Assembly (NCBI RefSeq): GCF_000518265.1 | Contig: NZ_KI912410.1 | Span: 414,774 to 478,773, forward strand | Origin: Actinomadura oligospora ATCC 43269 | Lineage (GTDB): Bacteria > Actinomycetota > Actinomycetes > Streptosporangiales > Streptosporangiaceae | Reading direction: 5' to 3' | Length of the DNA stretch: 64,000 bases | Shown here: positions 16,542-23,861 of the stretch, one piece after another | How the letters are laid out: the number at the start of each line of letters is the position of its first letter | Position numbering within the stretch: position 1 is the first letter of the stretch | Program-made: the position numbers and the translations under genes | Notes under the pieces: generated by a model | Told to the model about the DNA's origin: nothing | Seen by the model: the letters and a program-made list of their open reading frames with translations, nothing else | Database searches by the model: none

Positions 16542-18686
16542 ATGGCGATCGGACTCACCGAGGAGCACACGGCGCTCGCCGCGTCCGTGCGGGGACTGGT
16601 CGAGCGGCACGGGGTGGAAGCGCAGGCCAGAGCCACCGTGGCGGACGGCCCGGAGCGGCGGCCCGCGTTCTGGGACGCGCTGGCCGGGCAGGGCCTCGCC
16701 GGGCTCCACCTGCCCGAGCGGTTCGGCGGCCAGGGCGCGGGGCTGCTGGAACAGGCGGTCGCGTTGGAGGAGCTCGGGCGTGCGCTCGCTCCGGGACCGT
16801 ACCTGCCGACCGTCCTGGCGTCGGCGATCATCGCGGCAGGTGGTGGGGGAGAGGAGTTGCTCGCCGGTCTGGCGGACGGCTCGCGGACGGCGGCCGTCGC
16901 GCTCACCGGAGAACTGACGGAGGACGGCGGGACGGTCGGCCCGGTGCTCGGCGCTCCGCTCGCTGACCTGCTCGTTCTTCCTCTGGGGGAGGGGCGGTGG
17001 GTGGTCGTGGACGCTGACGACGCCGAAATCGAGCCGCTCGAATCGCTCGATCTGACGCGTCCGGTCGGGCGGGTCACGGTCGCGGGGCCCGTCGCGGGGG
17101 ATCCGGGCCGGGTGATCGAGGGCGTGGACGGGCACGCGCTCGCGACCGTCCTGCTGGGCGCGGAGGCGTGCGGGGTCGCGGCGCGCGCGTTGGACGACGC
17201 GGTGGCCTACGCCAGGCTGCGCGAGCAGTTCGGACGTCCGATCGGAAGGTTCCAAGGGGTCAAGCACCGGTGCGCCCGGATGCTGATCGCCCTCGAACAG
17301 GCCCGCGCCACGGTCTGGGACGCCGCCCGCGTCCTGGCCGAGGACGACCCTGACCAGCGCGCCCTGGCCCTCGCCGTGGCCGGTGCGCTCGCCGCCGACG
17401 CGGCTGTGACCTGCGCGGAGGGCAACATCCAGGTGCACGGCGGGGTCGGCTACACCTTCGAGCACGACGCGCATCTGGTGTACCGGCGGGCGCTCACGCT
17501 GCGGGCCCTGCTGGGACGCGCGAGCCGCGCCCGCGCGAAGATCGCGGAACTTGCCGTCCGGGGCGTGCGCCGCGAGAGGGACATCGAGCTTCCGGACGAC
17601 GCGGCGTCGATGCGCGCCGGGATCCGGACGCGGGTGCGCGAGCTGTCCTCGATGGACGTCATCGAGCGGATCTCGGCGATGGCCGACGAGGGCTGGGTGA
17701 CGCCGCACCTGCCGAGGCCCTGGGGACGCGACGCGGGGCCGCTGGAGCAGATCGTCATCCAGCAGGAACTGCGCGCGGCGAACGTCCGGCCGGTCCCGTT
17801 GATGATCGCCGCGTGGGTCGTGCCGTCGCTGGTCCAGTACGGGACCGAGGGGCAGCAGAAACGGTTCCTGCGGCCGACGCTGCGCGGCGAGATCCTGTGG
17901 TGCCAGCTGTTCAGCGAGCCGGGGGCGGGCAGCGACCTCGCGAGCCTGACCACGCGCGCGGAGCGCGTCGAGGGCGGCTGGTCGCTCAGCGGGCAGAAGA
18001 TCTGGACGTCCCTCGCGCGCGAGGCCCAGTGGGGCATCTGCCTCGCCCGGACGGATCCGGATCGTCCGAAACACGACGGGATCACCTACTTCCTCGTGGA
18101 CATGGCGTCGCCGGGGATCGAGATCCGGCCGTTGCGCGAGTGCACGGGCGACGCGGTGTTCAACGAGGTCTTCCTGGACGGCGTGTTCGTGCCGGACGAG
18201 CTGGTCGTCGGGAACGTGAACGAGGGCTGGCGGGTCGCGCGCAACACCCTCGCGAACGAGCGCGTGGGCCTGACCAGTTCTTTCCAGCTGGGCGGTGACC
18301 TGCGGAAACTCGTGAAGGTGGCGGGGGAGCTGGGCGTCGCGGACGACCCGGTCGTCCGGGACGAGGTGGGTCGGCTCGCCGCCGAGGAGCACGCGTTCGG
18401 GCTGCTCGGGCTGCGTGCGACGCTGAAGCAGATCAGCGGCACCGACCCGGGCGCGACGGCGAACGTCCGGAAGCTGGTCGCGATGGAGCACGGGCAGCGC
18501 GTCACCGAGTACGGTTTCACCCTGCTGGACGCCGAGGGCGCGCTGACCGGCGGCTGGAAGGACGACCTGCGCCGCCGCTGGACCCGCCACCTGCTCGCGT
18601 CCCGGGCGATGTCGATCGGCGGCGGGACGACCGAGGTCAACCTGAACGTGATCGGCGAGCGGATCCTCGGCCTGCCGCGCGACTGA
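16542..18686 (+). CDS. Double-domain acyl-CoA dehydrogenase (FadE-type)
   Basis: A 714-residue flavoenzyme made of two tandem acyl-CoA dehydrogenase units (about 1-345 and 365-714). The first opens LTEEHTALAASVRGLVERHG and ends near HGGVGYTFEHDAHL. The second carries the family signature CQLFSEPGAGSDLA and ends GGGTTEVNLNVIGERILGLP. FAD-dependent enzymes of this family desaturate acyl-CoAs at C2-C3. Single-chain doubles of 710-730 residues correspond to mycobacterial FadE6, FadE22 and FadE34, the last acting on sterol side chains. That fits the sterol-type genes elsewhere in this window, though the exact substrate cannot be assigned. A small dyad (TAAGC-TGCT-GCTTA, 16505-16518) overlaps the probable promoter. 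Confidence 0.9.
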   Translation: MAIGLTEEHTALAASVRGLVERHGVEAQARATVADGPERRPAFWDALAGQGLAGLHLPERFGGQGAGLLEQAVALEELGRALAPGPYLPTVLASAIIAAGGGGEELLAGLADGSRTAAVALTGELTEDGGTVGPVLGAPLADLLVLPLGEGRWVVVDADDAEIEPLESLDLTRPVGRVTVAGPVAGDPGRVIEGVDGHALATVLLGAEACGVAARALDDAVAYARLREQFGRPIGRFQGVKHRCARMLIALEQARATVWDAARVLAEDDPDQRALALAVAGALAADAAVTCAEGNIQVHGGVGYTFEHDAHLVYRRALTLRALLGRASRARAKIAELAVRGVRRERDIELPDDAASMRAGIRTRVRELSSMDVIERISAMADEGWVTPHLPRPWGRDAGPLEQIVIQQELRAANVRPVPLMIAAWVVPSLVQYGTEGQQKRFLRPTLRGEILWCQLFSEPGAGSDLASLTTRAERVEGGWSLSGQKIWTSLAREAQWGICLARTDPDRPKHDGITYFLVDMASPGIEIRPLRECTGDAVFNEVFLDGVFVPDELVVGNVNEGWRVARNTLANERVGLTSSFQLGGDLRKLVKVAGELGVADDPVVRDEVGRLAAEEHAFGLLGLRATLKQISGTDPGATANVRKLVAMEHGQRVTEYGFTLLDAEGALTGGWKDDLRRRWTRHLLASRAMSIGGGTTEVNLNVIGERILGLPRD

Positions 18687-18705
18687 GCGGCTCCCGGGGC
18701 GGCTA

Positions 18706-18724
18706 ACATGAAGATCTTTCATGT
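18706..18724 (+). promoter_or_regulatory. Candidate operator before the SDR gene
   Basis: ACATGAA and TTCATGT form a perfect 7-bp inverted repeat around a 5-bp spacer (GATCT). It lies 22-40 nt before the GTG start of the SDR, where a TetR- or GntR-type repressor would bind. No dedicated regulator gene adjoins it. Confidence 0.45.
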
Positions 18725-18745
18725 CGTCGTCCCGGAGGTGCCGCA

Positions 18746-19531
18746 GTGGAGCTGGGCCGGAAAATCGTCCTGATCACGGGGGCGTCGTCGGGGATCGGCG
18801 CGGCGTCGGCCCGCGCGTTCGCCCGCGCGGGCGCGACGGTCGCGCTGGTCGCCCGCTCGAAGGACCGCCTGGACGAGCTCGCCGCCGAACTCGACGGCCA
18901 GGCGCGCGTTTTTCCGTGCGACCTCGCCGACCCGGACGCCGTCGTCGATCTGGCCGCCCGCGTCCGCGCCGAGCTCGGCGTCCCGGACGTGATCGTGAAC
19001 AACGCGGGCGCGGGCCGCTGGCTGTTCGTGGACGAGTCGACCCCGCACGACTTCCGCGACATGGCCGCCGTCCCGTACCTGGCGGCGGGCTACGTGACCA
19101 CGGCGTTCGCCGCCGACATGGTCCGCCGGGGGAGCGGCCGGATCGTCGTGGTCAACTCGCCGGTCTCGCGGGCCACCTGGCCGGGCGCGTTCGGCTACGC
19201 CGCCGCCCGCTGGGGCCTGCGCGGCCTGGTCGCCGCGCTGCGCGTCGACCTGCGGGGCACGGGTGTGGGCGTCACCGAGATCGTCCCGGGCAAGGTGTCC
19301 AGCGACTACTTCGCGAACAACCCGGGCTCGGAGGAGCGGATCCCGGGCATCTCGGCGGTCATCCCGACCGTCACGCCGGAGCAGGTCGCGGGGGCCCTGG
19401 TGGCGGCGGTCCGCCGCGACCGCGCGCGCACCGCGCTTCCGCTGATGATGCGGCTGACCATGGCGCAGGCGTGGCTGGCCCCGAGCCTCACGCACCGGCT
19501 GATGTCCCTCACCGGCGCGAAGCGTTCCTGA
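18746..19531 (+). CDS. Short-chain dehydrogenase/reductase
   Basis: A 261-residue SDR. It shows TGASSGIG (about residues 11-18) for cofactor binding, NNAG in VNNAGAGRWLF, and Ser/Tyr candidates in VVNSPVSRATWPGAFGYAAARWG. The usual YxxxK lysine position is occupied by arginine (YAAAR), which is unusual. The GTG start follows a GGAGG ribosome binding site. It is 59 nt after the acyl-CoA dehydrogenase, so it may work on the same lipid substrate, but the operator-like dyad between them suggests its own promoter. Confidence 0.83.
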   Translation: MELGRKIVLITGASSGIGAASARAFARAGATVALVARSKDRLDELAAELDGQARVFPCDLADPDAVVDLAARVRAELGVPDVIVNNAGAGRWLFVDESTPHDFRDMAAVPYLAAGYVTTAFAADMVRRGSGRIVVVNSPVSRATWPGAFGYAAARWGLRGLVAALRVDLRGTGVGVTEIVPGKVSSDYFANNPGSEERIPGISAVIPTVTPEQVAGALVAAVRRDRARTALPLMMRLTMAQAWLAPSLTHRLMSLTGAKRS

Positions 19532-19624
19532 CGGGAGCGTTTCGGGCCGCGTGCCTGGCGGCCCCCCGCCGGCGGGAACGTTCCGGGCGGTTCGTCCTTG
19601 CGGATCCGATAACGTCCGGACGGG

Positions 19625-21478
19625 ATGACTGACGGGACGACCGCGCGCACCCGGCACGGGGCCGCCGCGCTGACCGGCCTGGTCCTGGGCCTGCTGGCGC
19701 TCGGACCCGGCCTCGCGCGGGGATTCCTGCTGTCCTACGACATGGTCGCCGTGCCGCGCCAGCCGCTCACGGCCATGACCTTCGGGCTGACCGGGACCCT
19801 GCCCCGGCACGTTCCGAGCGACGTGTTCGTGGCGGCCCTGTCGGCCGTCCTGCCCGGTGACCTGGTGCAGAAGGCCCTGCTCCTGGCCGTCTTCGTGCTC
19901 GGCTGCGCGGGTGCGGCGGCGCTGGTGCCCACGCGGCGGCTGCTTCCGCGCCTCGCGGCCGGGGTCTGCTACGTCTGGAATCCGTACGTGGCGGAGCGGC
20001 TCGTCCTGGGGCACTGGGCGCTGCTGCTCGGGTACGCGGCGCTGCCCTGGGCCGTCGCCGCCGCGTCCACGGGTGAGGCGAAACGGGTCGCGCGGGCGCT
20101 CGTGCCCGCGGCGATCGGCGGCTTCGCCGCGATGGCGATCGCGGGCCTGCCCACGCTCGCGATCGCCGCCTCCGCGCGCGGTGGCGTCTCCACCCGCAGT
20201 GGTGTCTCCGCGCGCGGTGGTGCCTCCGCCCGAGGTGGGGCGTCCGTGCGGGGTGGTGGGTCCGCCTCGGGTGGCCTGTCCGGACCGTGGAAGCGGTGGG
20301 GGCGGGGGGTGGCCGGGGTCGTCGCCGTGGTCGTCGGGTCGAGTCTGCCGTGGCTGGTGACGGGGTGGTTGCGGCCGTCGGGGGTGCCGGGCGCGCCGTC
20401 CGCCGTGGACGCGTTCGCGCCGCGCGCGGACACGCCCTTCGGCGCGCTCGGAAGCCTGCTGCTCACCGGCGGGGTGTGGAACGCCGAGGTCGTGCCCAAG
20501 GGGTACGGCTCGGGCGTCCTGGTGTTCTGCTGGGCGTCGCTCGTGGTGGCGGCGCTCGCCGCCTTCGCCGGACGGGTGTGGCGTGCCGACCGTCCTGCCT
20601 GGGGAGTCGGGCTCGCGGTCGCGGCTGTGCTCGGGTTCGGGGTGGCGGCGTTCGGTGTCGTCGCCGCGCCCGCGCTCAAGGGCCTGATCGAACTCTGGTC
20701 CGGGTTCGCCGTGTTGCGGGACGGCCAGCAGTACACCGCGCCGCTCGTGCTGGTCATCGCGATCGGGGCCGGGCTGGTCGCGGATGTTCTGGTCAGGCTC
20801 GTCCAGCCGCGTGAGAAGGAGGGGGCGGACGCGTTGGCGGGCGGCGTCGCGGTCGTGGTCGCGGTGCTGCCGGTGGTGCTGCTGCCGTCGCTGGCGCTGG
20901 GCGCGGGCGGACGGCTTCGTCCGGTCGAGTACCCGGACGGCTGGGACAAGGCGCGCGCGATCGTCCGAGACGACCCTGTCCGCGGGGATGTGCTTGTCCT
21001 TCCGTGGGCGACATACCGTGCTTACCCCTGGAACGGGGGGCGGACGTCGCTGGACGCGCTGCCCCGCTACCTCGGCCGCCGGGTCGTCACGCGGGACGCC
21101 GTGGTGGTCGGCTCCACGACCGTCCCGGCGGAGGACCCGGTGGCGCGGAGACTCGATCCGGTGGTGGCGGGCGGCGGGCCGCTCGTGCCCGCGCTGCGGG
21201 AGGCGGGCGTCCGGTACGTCGCGGTGGACGCCGAGACCGGCCCGGACGCGCCGTGGCGCGCGAGGCTCGCGGGGGCGGAGACGATGGTGTCCGGATCCGG
21301 CCTCGTCCTCTACCGGATCCCGGATCCGGCGCGTCCGGACGAGGCCCGCGCGCCGCTCCTCCCGACCGCATTGTCGTGGATTGTCATGGTTACGTTGATC
21401 GCCTGGTCATTTGTCACCCAGGGCACTACTGTGACGAGACACATCCCCCGCATCCCCCGACGTGGAAGGGCCCCCTGA
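19625..21478 (+). CDS. Polytopic membrane protein of the envelope-glycan locus
   Basis: A 617-residue protein with about eleven hydrophobic helices. Its first loop has LLSYDMVAVPRQPL, resembling GT-C-fold proteins, and it has a soluble C-terminal portion (about 430-590). Between helices lies a low-complexity insert (about residues 185-222) of repeats such as SARGGAS. It opens a tightly packed glycan operon: its TGA overlaps the ATG of the next gene (TGATG). In mycobacteria a conserved membrane protein of similar size (Rv0226c, from memory) neighbours the same kinds of genes, which is why I place it in envelope polysaccharide assembly. Enzymatic activity is unproven. Confidence 0.65.
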   Translation: MTDGTTARTRHGAAALTGLVLGLLALGPGLARGFLLSYDMVAVPRQPLTAMTFGLTGTLPRHVPSDVFVAALSAVLPGDLVQKALLLAVFVLGCAGAAALVPTRRLLPRLAAGVCYVWNPYVAERLVLGHWALLLGYAALPWAVAAASTGEAKRVARALVPAAIGGFAAMAIAGLPTLAIAASARGGVSTRSGVSARGGASARGGASVRGGGSASGGLSGPWKRWGRGVAGVVAVVVGSSLPWLVTGWLRPSGVPGAPSAVDAFAPRADTPFGALGSLLLTGGVWNAEVVPKGYGSGVLVFCWASLVVAALAAFAGRVWRADRPAWGVGLAVAAVLGFGVAAFGVVAAPALKGLIELWSGFAVLRDGQQYTAPLVLVIAIGAGLVADVLVRLVQPREKEGADALAGGVAVVVAVLPVVLLPSLALGAGGRLRPVEYPDGWDKARAIVRDDPVRGDVLVLPWATYRAYPWNGGRTSLDALPRYLGRRVVTRDAVVVGSTTVPAEDPVARRLDPVVAGGGPLVPALREAGVRYVAVDAETGPDAPWRARLAGAETMVSGSGLVLYRIPDPARPDEARAPLLPTALSWIVMVTLIAWSFVTQGTTVTRHIPRIPRRGRAP

Positions 21479-21609
21479 TGCGCATAGCGATCGCTGCCAT
21501 CGCGGGCACGCTGCTGGCGCTGCTGACCTCGGTGAGCGTGGTGCACTACACCAACGCCTCGCAGGAGTCCCCGGTGATCAAGCCGCTGTACAACTACGGC
21601 TCCCGGTAG
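21478..21609 (+). CDS. 43-residue membrane/secreted peptide, DUF2613-like
   Basis: A tiny gene translationally coupled to the upstream membrane protein through a TGATG overlap. The peptide is one N-terminal hydrophobic segment (about residues 3-24) followed by a short polar tail ending YNYGSR. DUF2613 peptides of mycobacteria (Rv0236A, next to aftD, from memory) have the same build and a closing YG-x-R. Here too the peptide is two genes away from an AftD-like enzyme. It is probably a small subunit or stabiliser of the arabinosyltransferase machinery. The family match rests on short motifs and context, so it is moderate. Confidence 0.6.
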   Translation: MRIAIAAIAGTLLALLTSVSVVHYTNASQESPVIKPLYNYGSR

Positions 21610-21628
21610 GCCTCGCGCCGCCCCCGCG

Positions 21629-22456
21629 ATGGCCGTCCCCACGCCCCCGCCGTCCGGCGCGCGTCCTGCCCTCGAGGTGGTCGTGCCCGCCTTCAACGAG
21701 GCCGTCCGGCTCCCGGGCGGCCTGGACGCGCTGGGCGCGCGGCTCGCCGAACTGCCGGTCACCGCGTCGGTGCTGGTCGTGGACAACGGCAGCACCGACG
21801 GGACGGCCCGGATCGCCGCGGCCTGGCGCGGGCCGGTCCCGGTCCGCGTGATCGACTGTCCCGAGCGCGGGAAGGGCGCGGCCGTCCGCGCCGGTCTGCT
21901 CGCCACGAGCGCCCGGTACGTGGGGTTCTGCGACGCCGACATGGCGACCGACCTGTCCGGCCTGGACGACGCGTTCGCGCTGCTCCGCGACGGCCACCCG
22001 GTGGTGGTCGGGTCGCGCCGCCACCCGTCCTCGCTGGTGGAGGACTACAGCCATCCGCTCCGCAAGGTCGGGGCGATCGTGTTCAACCGGCTCACCCGCG
22101 ACCTGGCGGGCGGGGTGACCGACACCCAGTGCGGGTTCAAGTTCTTCGCCGGTCCGCTCGTCCGGGCGGCGGCGGCCGACCTCACGACCAGCGGGTTCGC
22201 GTTCGACGTCGAGCTGCTGATGCACTGCGCGCGGCGCGGCGCGGAGATCACCGCGATCCCCGTCCGCTGGCGGGACGTGCCGGGCTCGACGTTCTCGGTG
22301 CGGCGGCACTCCGCGCGCTGCCTGCGCGACGTGGTGGCCATCCGGCTGTCCGCGCGCCGCCCGGTTCCGGCTCCCGCCCCGGCTCCGCTCCCGGCCGAGG
22401 CCGCGGGGGTGGTGGCGCTGCCGCTCACCGAGATCAGCGGGGCCGGGTCCGGATGA
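21629..22456 (+). CDS. Family 2 glycosyltransferase, dolichyl-phosphate-sugar synthase type
   Basis: A 275-residue GT-A enzyme. Motifs: VVVPAFNEAVRL at the N-terminus, VVDNGSTDGT for nucleotide-sugar binding, the metal-binding DAD in GFCDADMATDL, and GVTDTQCGFKFF. The last resembles enzymes that load glucose or mannose onto a polyprenyl phosphate carrier. It probably supplies lipid-linked sugar to the GT-C enzymes of this locus. The last codons overlap the next gene in an ATGA arrangement, so the two are co-translated. There is no membrane helix, so it acts on the cytoplasmic face. Confidence 0.88.
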   Translation: MAVPTPPPSGARPALEVVVPAFNEAVRLPGGLDALGARLAELPVTASVLVVDNGSTDGTARIAAAWRGPVPVRVIDCPERGKGAAVRAGLLATSARYVGFCDADMATDLSGLDDAFALLRDGHPVVVGSRRHPSSLVEDYSHPLRKVGAIVFNRLTRDLAGGVTDTQCGFKFFAGPLVRAAAADLTTSGFAFDVELLMHCARRGAEITAIPVRWRDVPGSTFSVRRHSARCLRDVVAIRLSARRPVPAPAPAPLPAEAAGVVALPLTEISGAGSG

Positions 22457-23817
22457 GCGACGACGTCCGCGGCCTGCGCGTGGCGATCGTGAACTGGCGT
22501 GACCCCGCGCATCCGGCGGCCGGGGGCGCGGAGCGGTACGCGTGGGAGCTCGCCCGCCGGTTCGCCGCCCGTGGCGCCCGCGTCACCTACGTCACCTGCC
22601 GCGCGCCCGGCCAGGCGCGCCGCGAACGCGTGGACGGCGTCGACCTCGTCCGGCTGGGCGGCCGGTTCACCGTGTATCCGCTGGTCCTGGCCTGGATGCT
22701 GGCGCACAGGCGGCGCTTCGACGCCGTCCTGGACTGCCAGAACGGCATCCCGTTCTTCACGCCGTGGGCGCTGCCGCGCCGCGTCCCGGTGTTCTGCGCG
22801 ATCTTCCATGTGCACGACGAGCAGTTCGGGATGTACTTCCCGGCCTGGCTCGCCTGGATCGGCCGGACGCTGGAGGGCCCGGTCGCGCGCCGGACGTACC
22901 GTCGGCACGCCTGCACCGCGATCTCGCCGACCACGGTCGAGGCGCTGCGGACGCGGCTCGACTGGACGGGCCCGATCTACCTCGTCCCGGTCGGCGTGGA
23001 CACGCCGCCCGCCGGCCGGGTGGAGCGGCGGACGCCCGATCCGTCCGCGCCGAGGCTGGTGTGCGTGACCCGGCTCGTCCCGCACAAGCGCGCCGGACTG
23101 CTGCTCGACCTGGTCGAACGCGTCCTGCCGGAGCGTCCGGGGCTGCGGCTCCGGATCATCGGGCGCGGTCCCGATCAGGACCGGCTCGCCGCCGAGATCG
23201 AGGCGCGCGGGCTCGGCGACGCGGTCGAGCTGCTCGGGTTCGTCCCGGAGGACGAGAAGGCCGCCGTGGTCGCGGACGCCGACCTGCACCTGAGCGCGTC
23301 GCGCGGCGAGGGCTGGGGCCTGGTCGTCGCGGAGGCCGCCGCGCTGGGCGTCCCGACGATCGCCTACGACGTGGACGGCCTGCGCGACGCGGTCCGGGAC
23401 GGCACGACCGGCTGGCTCGCCGCCGACACCGGCGACGCGGCCGAGCTCGTCCACACCCTCGACCGGGCGCTGAAGGAGCTCGCCGACCCCGTCCGCCGGG
23501 ACGCGGTCGCGGACGCCTGCCGCGCCTGGGCGGCCGAGTTCGACTGGGAGCACACCGCGGACCGCATGGCCGCGCTGGTCGCCGCGTCCGTCCGCCGCGG
23601 GACGAGCGGCACGGGCACCATGACCGGCGAGGCCGGTGCGGACGCACAGGTCGTGCGCCGGTACCGTGACGGTCACCTCCGGGTCGTGGAGGGCCCGGTC
23701 CGGGACGAGCTGCTGGAGGCGGGCGAGGCGGAACCGGTGCGGCCCGCCACGCCGCTCGAGCGCCTGCTCGGCCGCGTCGAGCCCGGCGTCGGCGGTGGGG
23801 ACGTCTCCGGCCGCTGA
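22453..23817 (+). CDS. Family 4 glycosyltransferase (GT-B fold)
   Basis: A 454-residue enzyme, starting at ATG 22453 within an ATGA overlap. The N-terminal Rossmann domain opens VAIVNWRDPAHPAAGGAERY (GGAE acceptor/phosphate loop). The C-terminal domain has VTRLVPHKRAGLLLDLVERV, a G-R-G-P-D-Q loop, and the donor-binding E-x7-E region SRGEGWGLVVAEAAALG. This is a retaining GT4 that uses NDP-sugar or similar donors. About 60 residues after the catalytic domain are polar and variable. In mycobacteria Rv0225 (GT4) sits in the comparable cluster (from memory). Likely role: building the envelope glycan. Confidence 0.88.
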   Translation: MSDDVRGLRVAIVNWRDPAHPAAGGAERYAWELARRFAARGARVTYVTCRAPGQARRERVDGVDLVRLGGRFTVYPLVLAWMLAHRRRFDAVLDCQNGIPFFTPWALPRRVPVFCAIFHVHDEQFGMYFPAWLAWIGRTLEGPVARRTYRRHACTAISPTTVEALRTRLDWTGPIYLVPVGVDTPPAGRVERRTPDPSAPRLVCVTRLVPHKRAGLLLDLVERVLPERPGLRLRIIGRGPDQDRLAAEIEARGLGDAVELLGFVPEDEKAAVVADADLHLSASRGEGWGLVVAEAAALGVPTIAYDVDGLRDAVRDGTTGWLAADTGDAAELVHTLDRALKELADPVRRDAVADACRAWAAEFDWEHTADRMAALVAASVRRGTSGTGTMTGEAGADAQVVRRYRDGHLRVVEGPVRDELLEAGEAEPVRPATPLERLLGRVEPGVGGGDVSGR

Positions 23818-23861
23818 CCCGGCGGACGGCGAGGGTTCACAGGTCCGGGGAGGGCGCTTTG

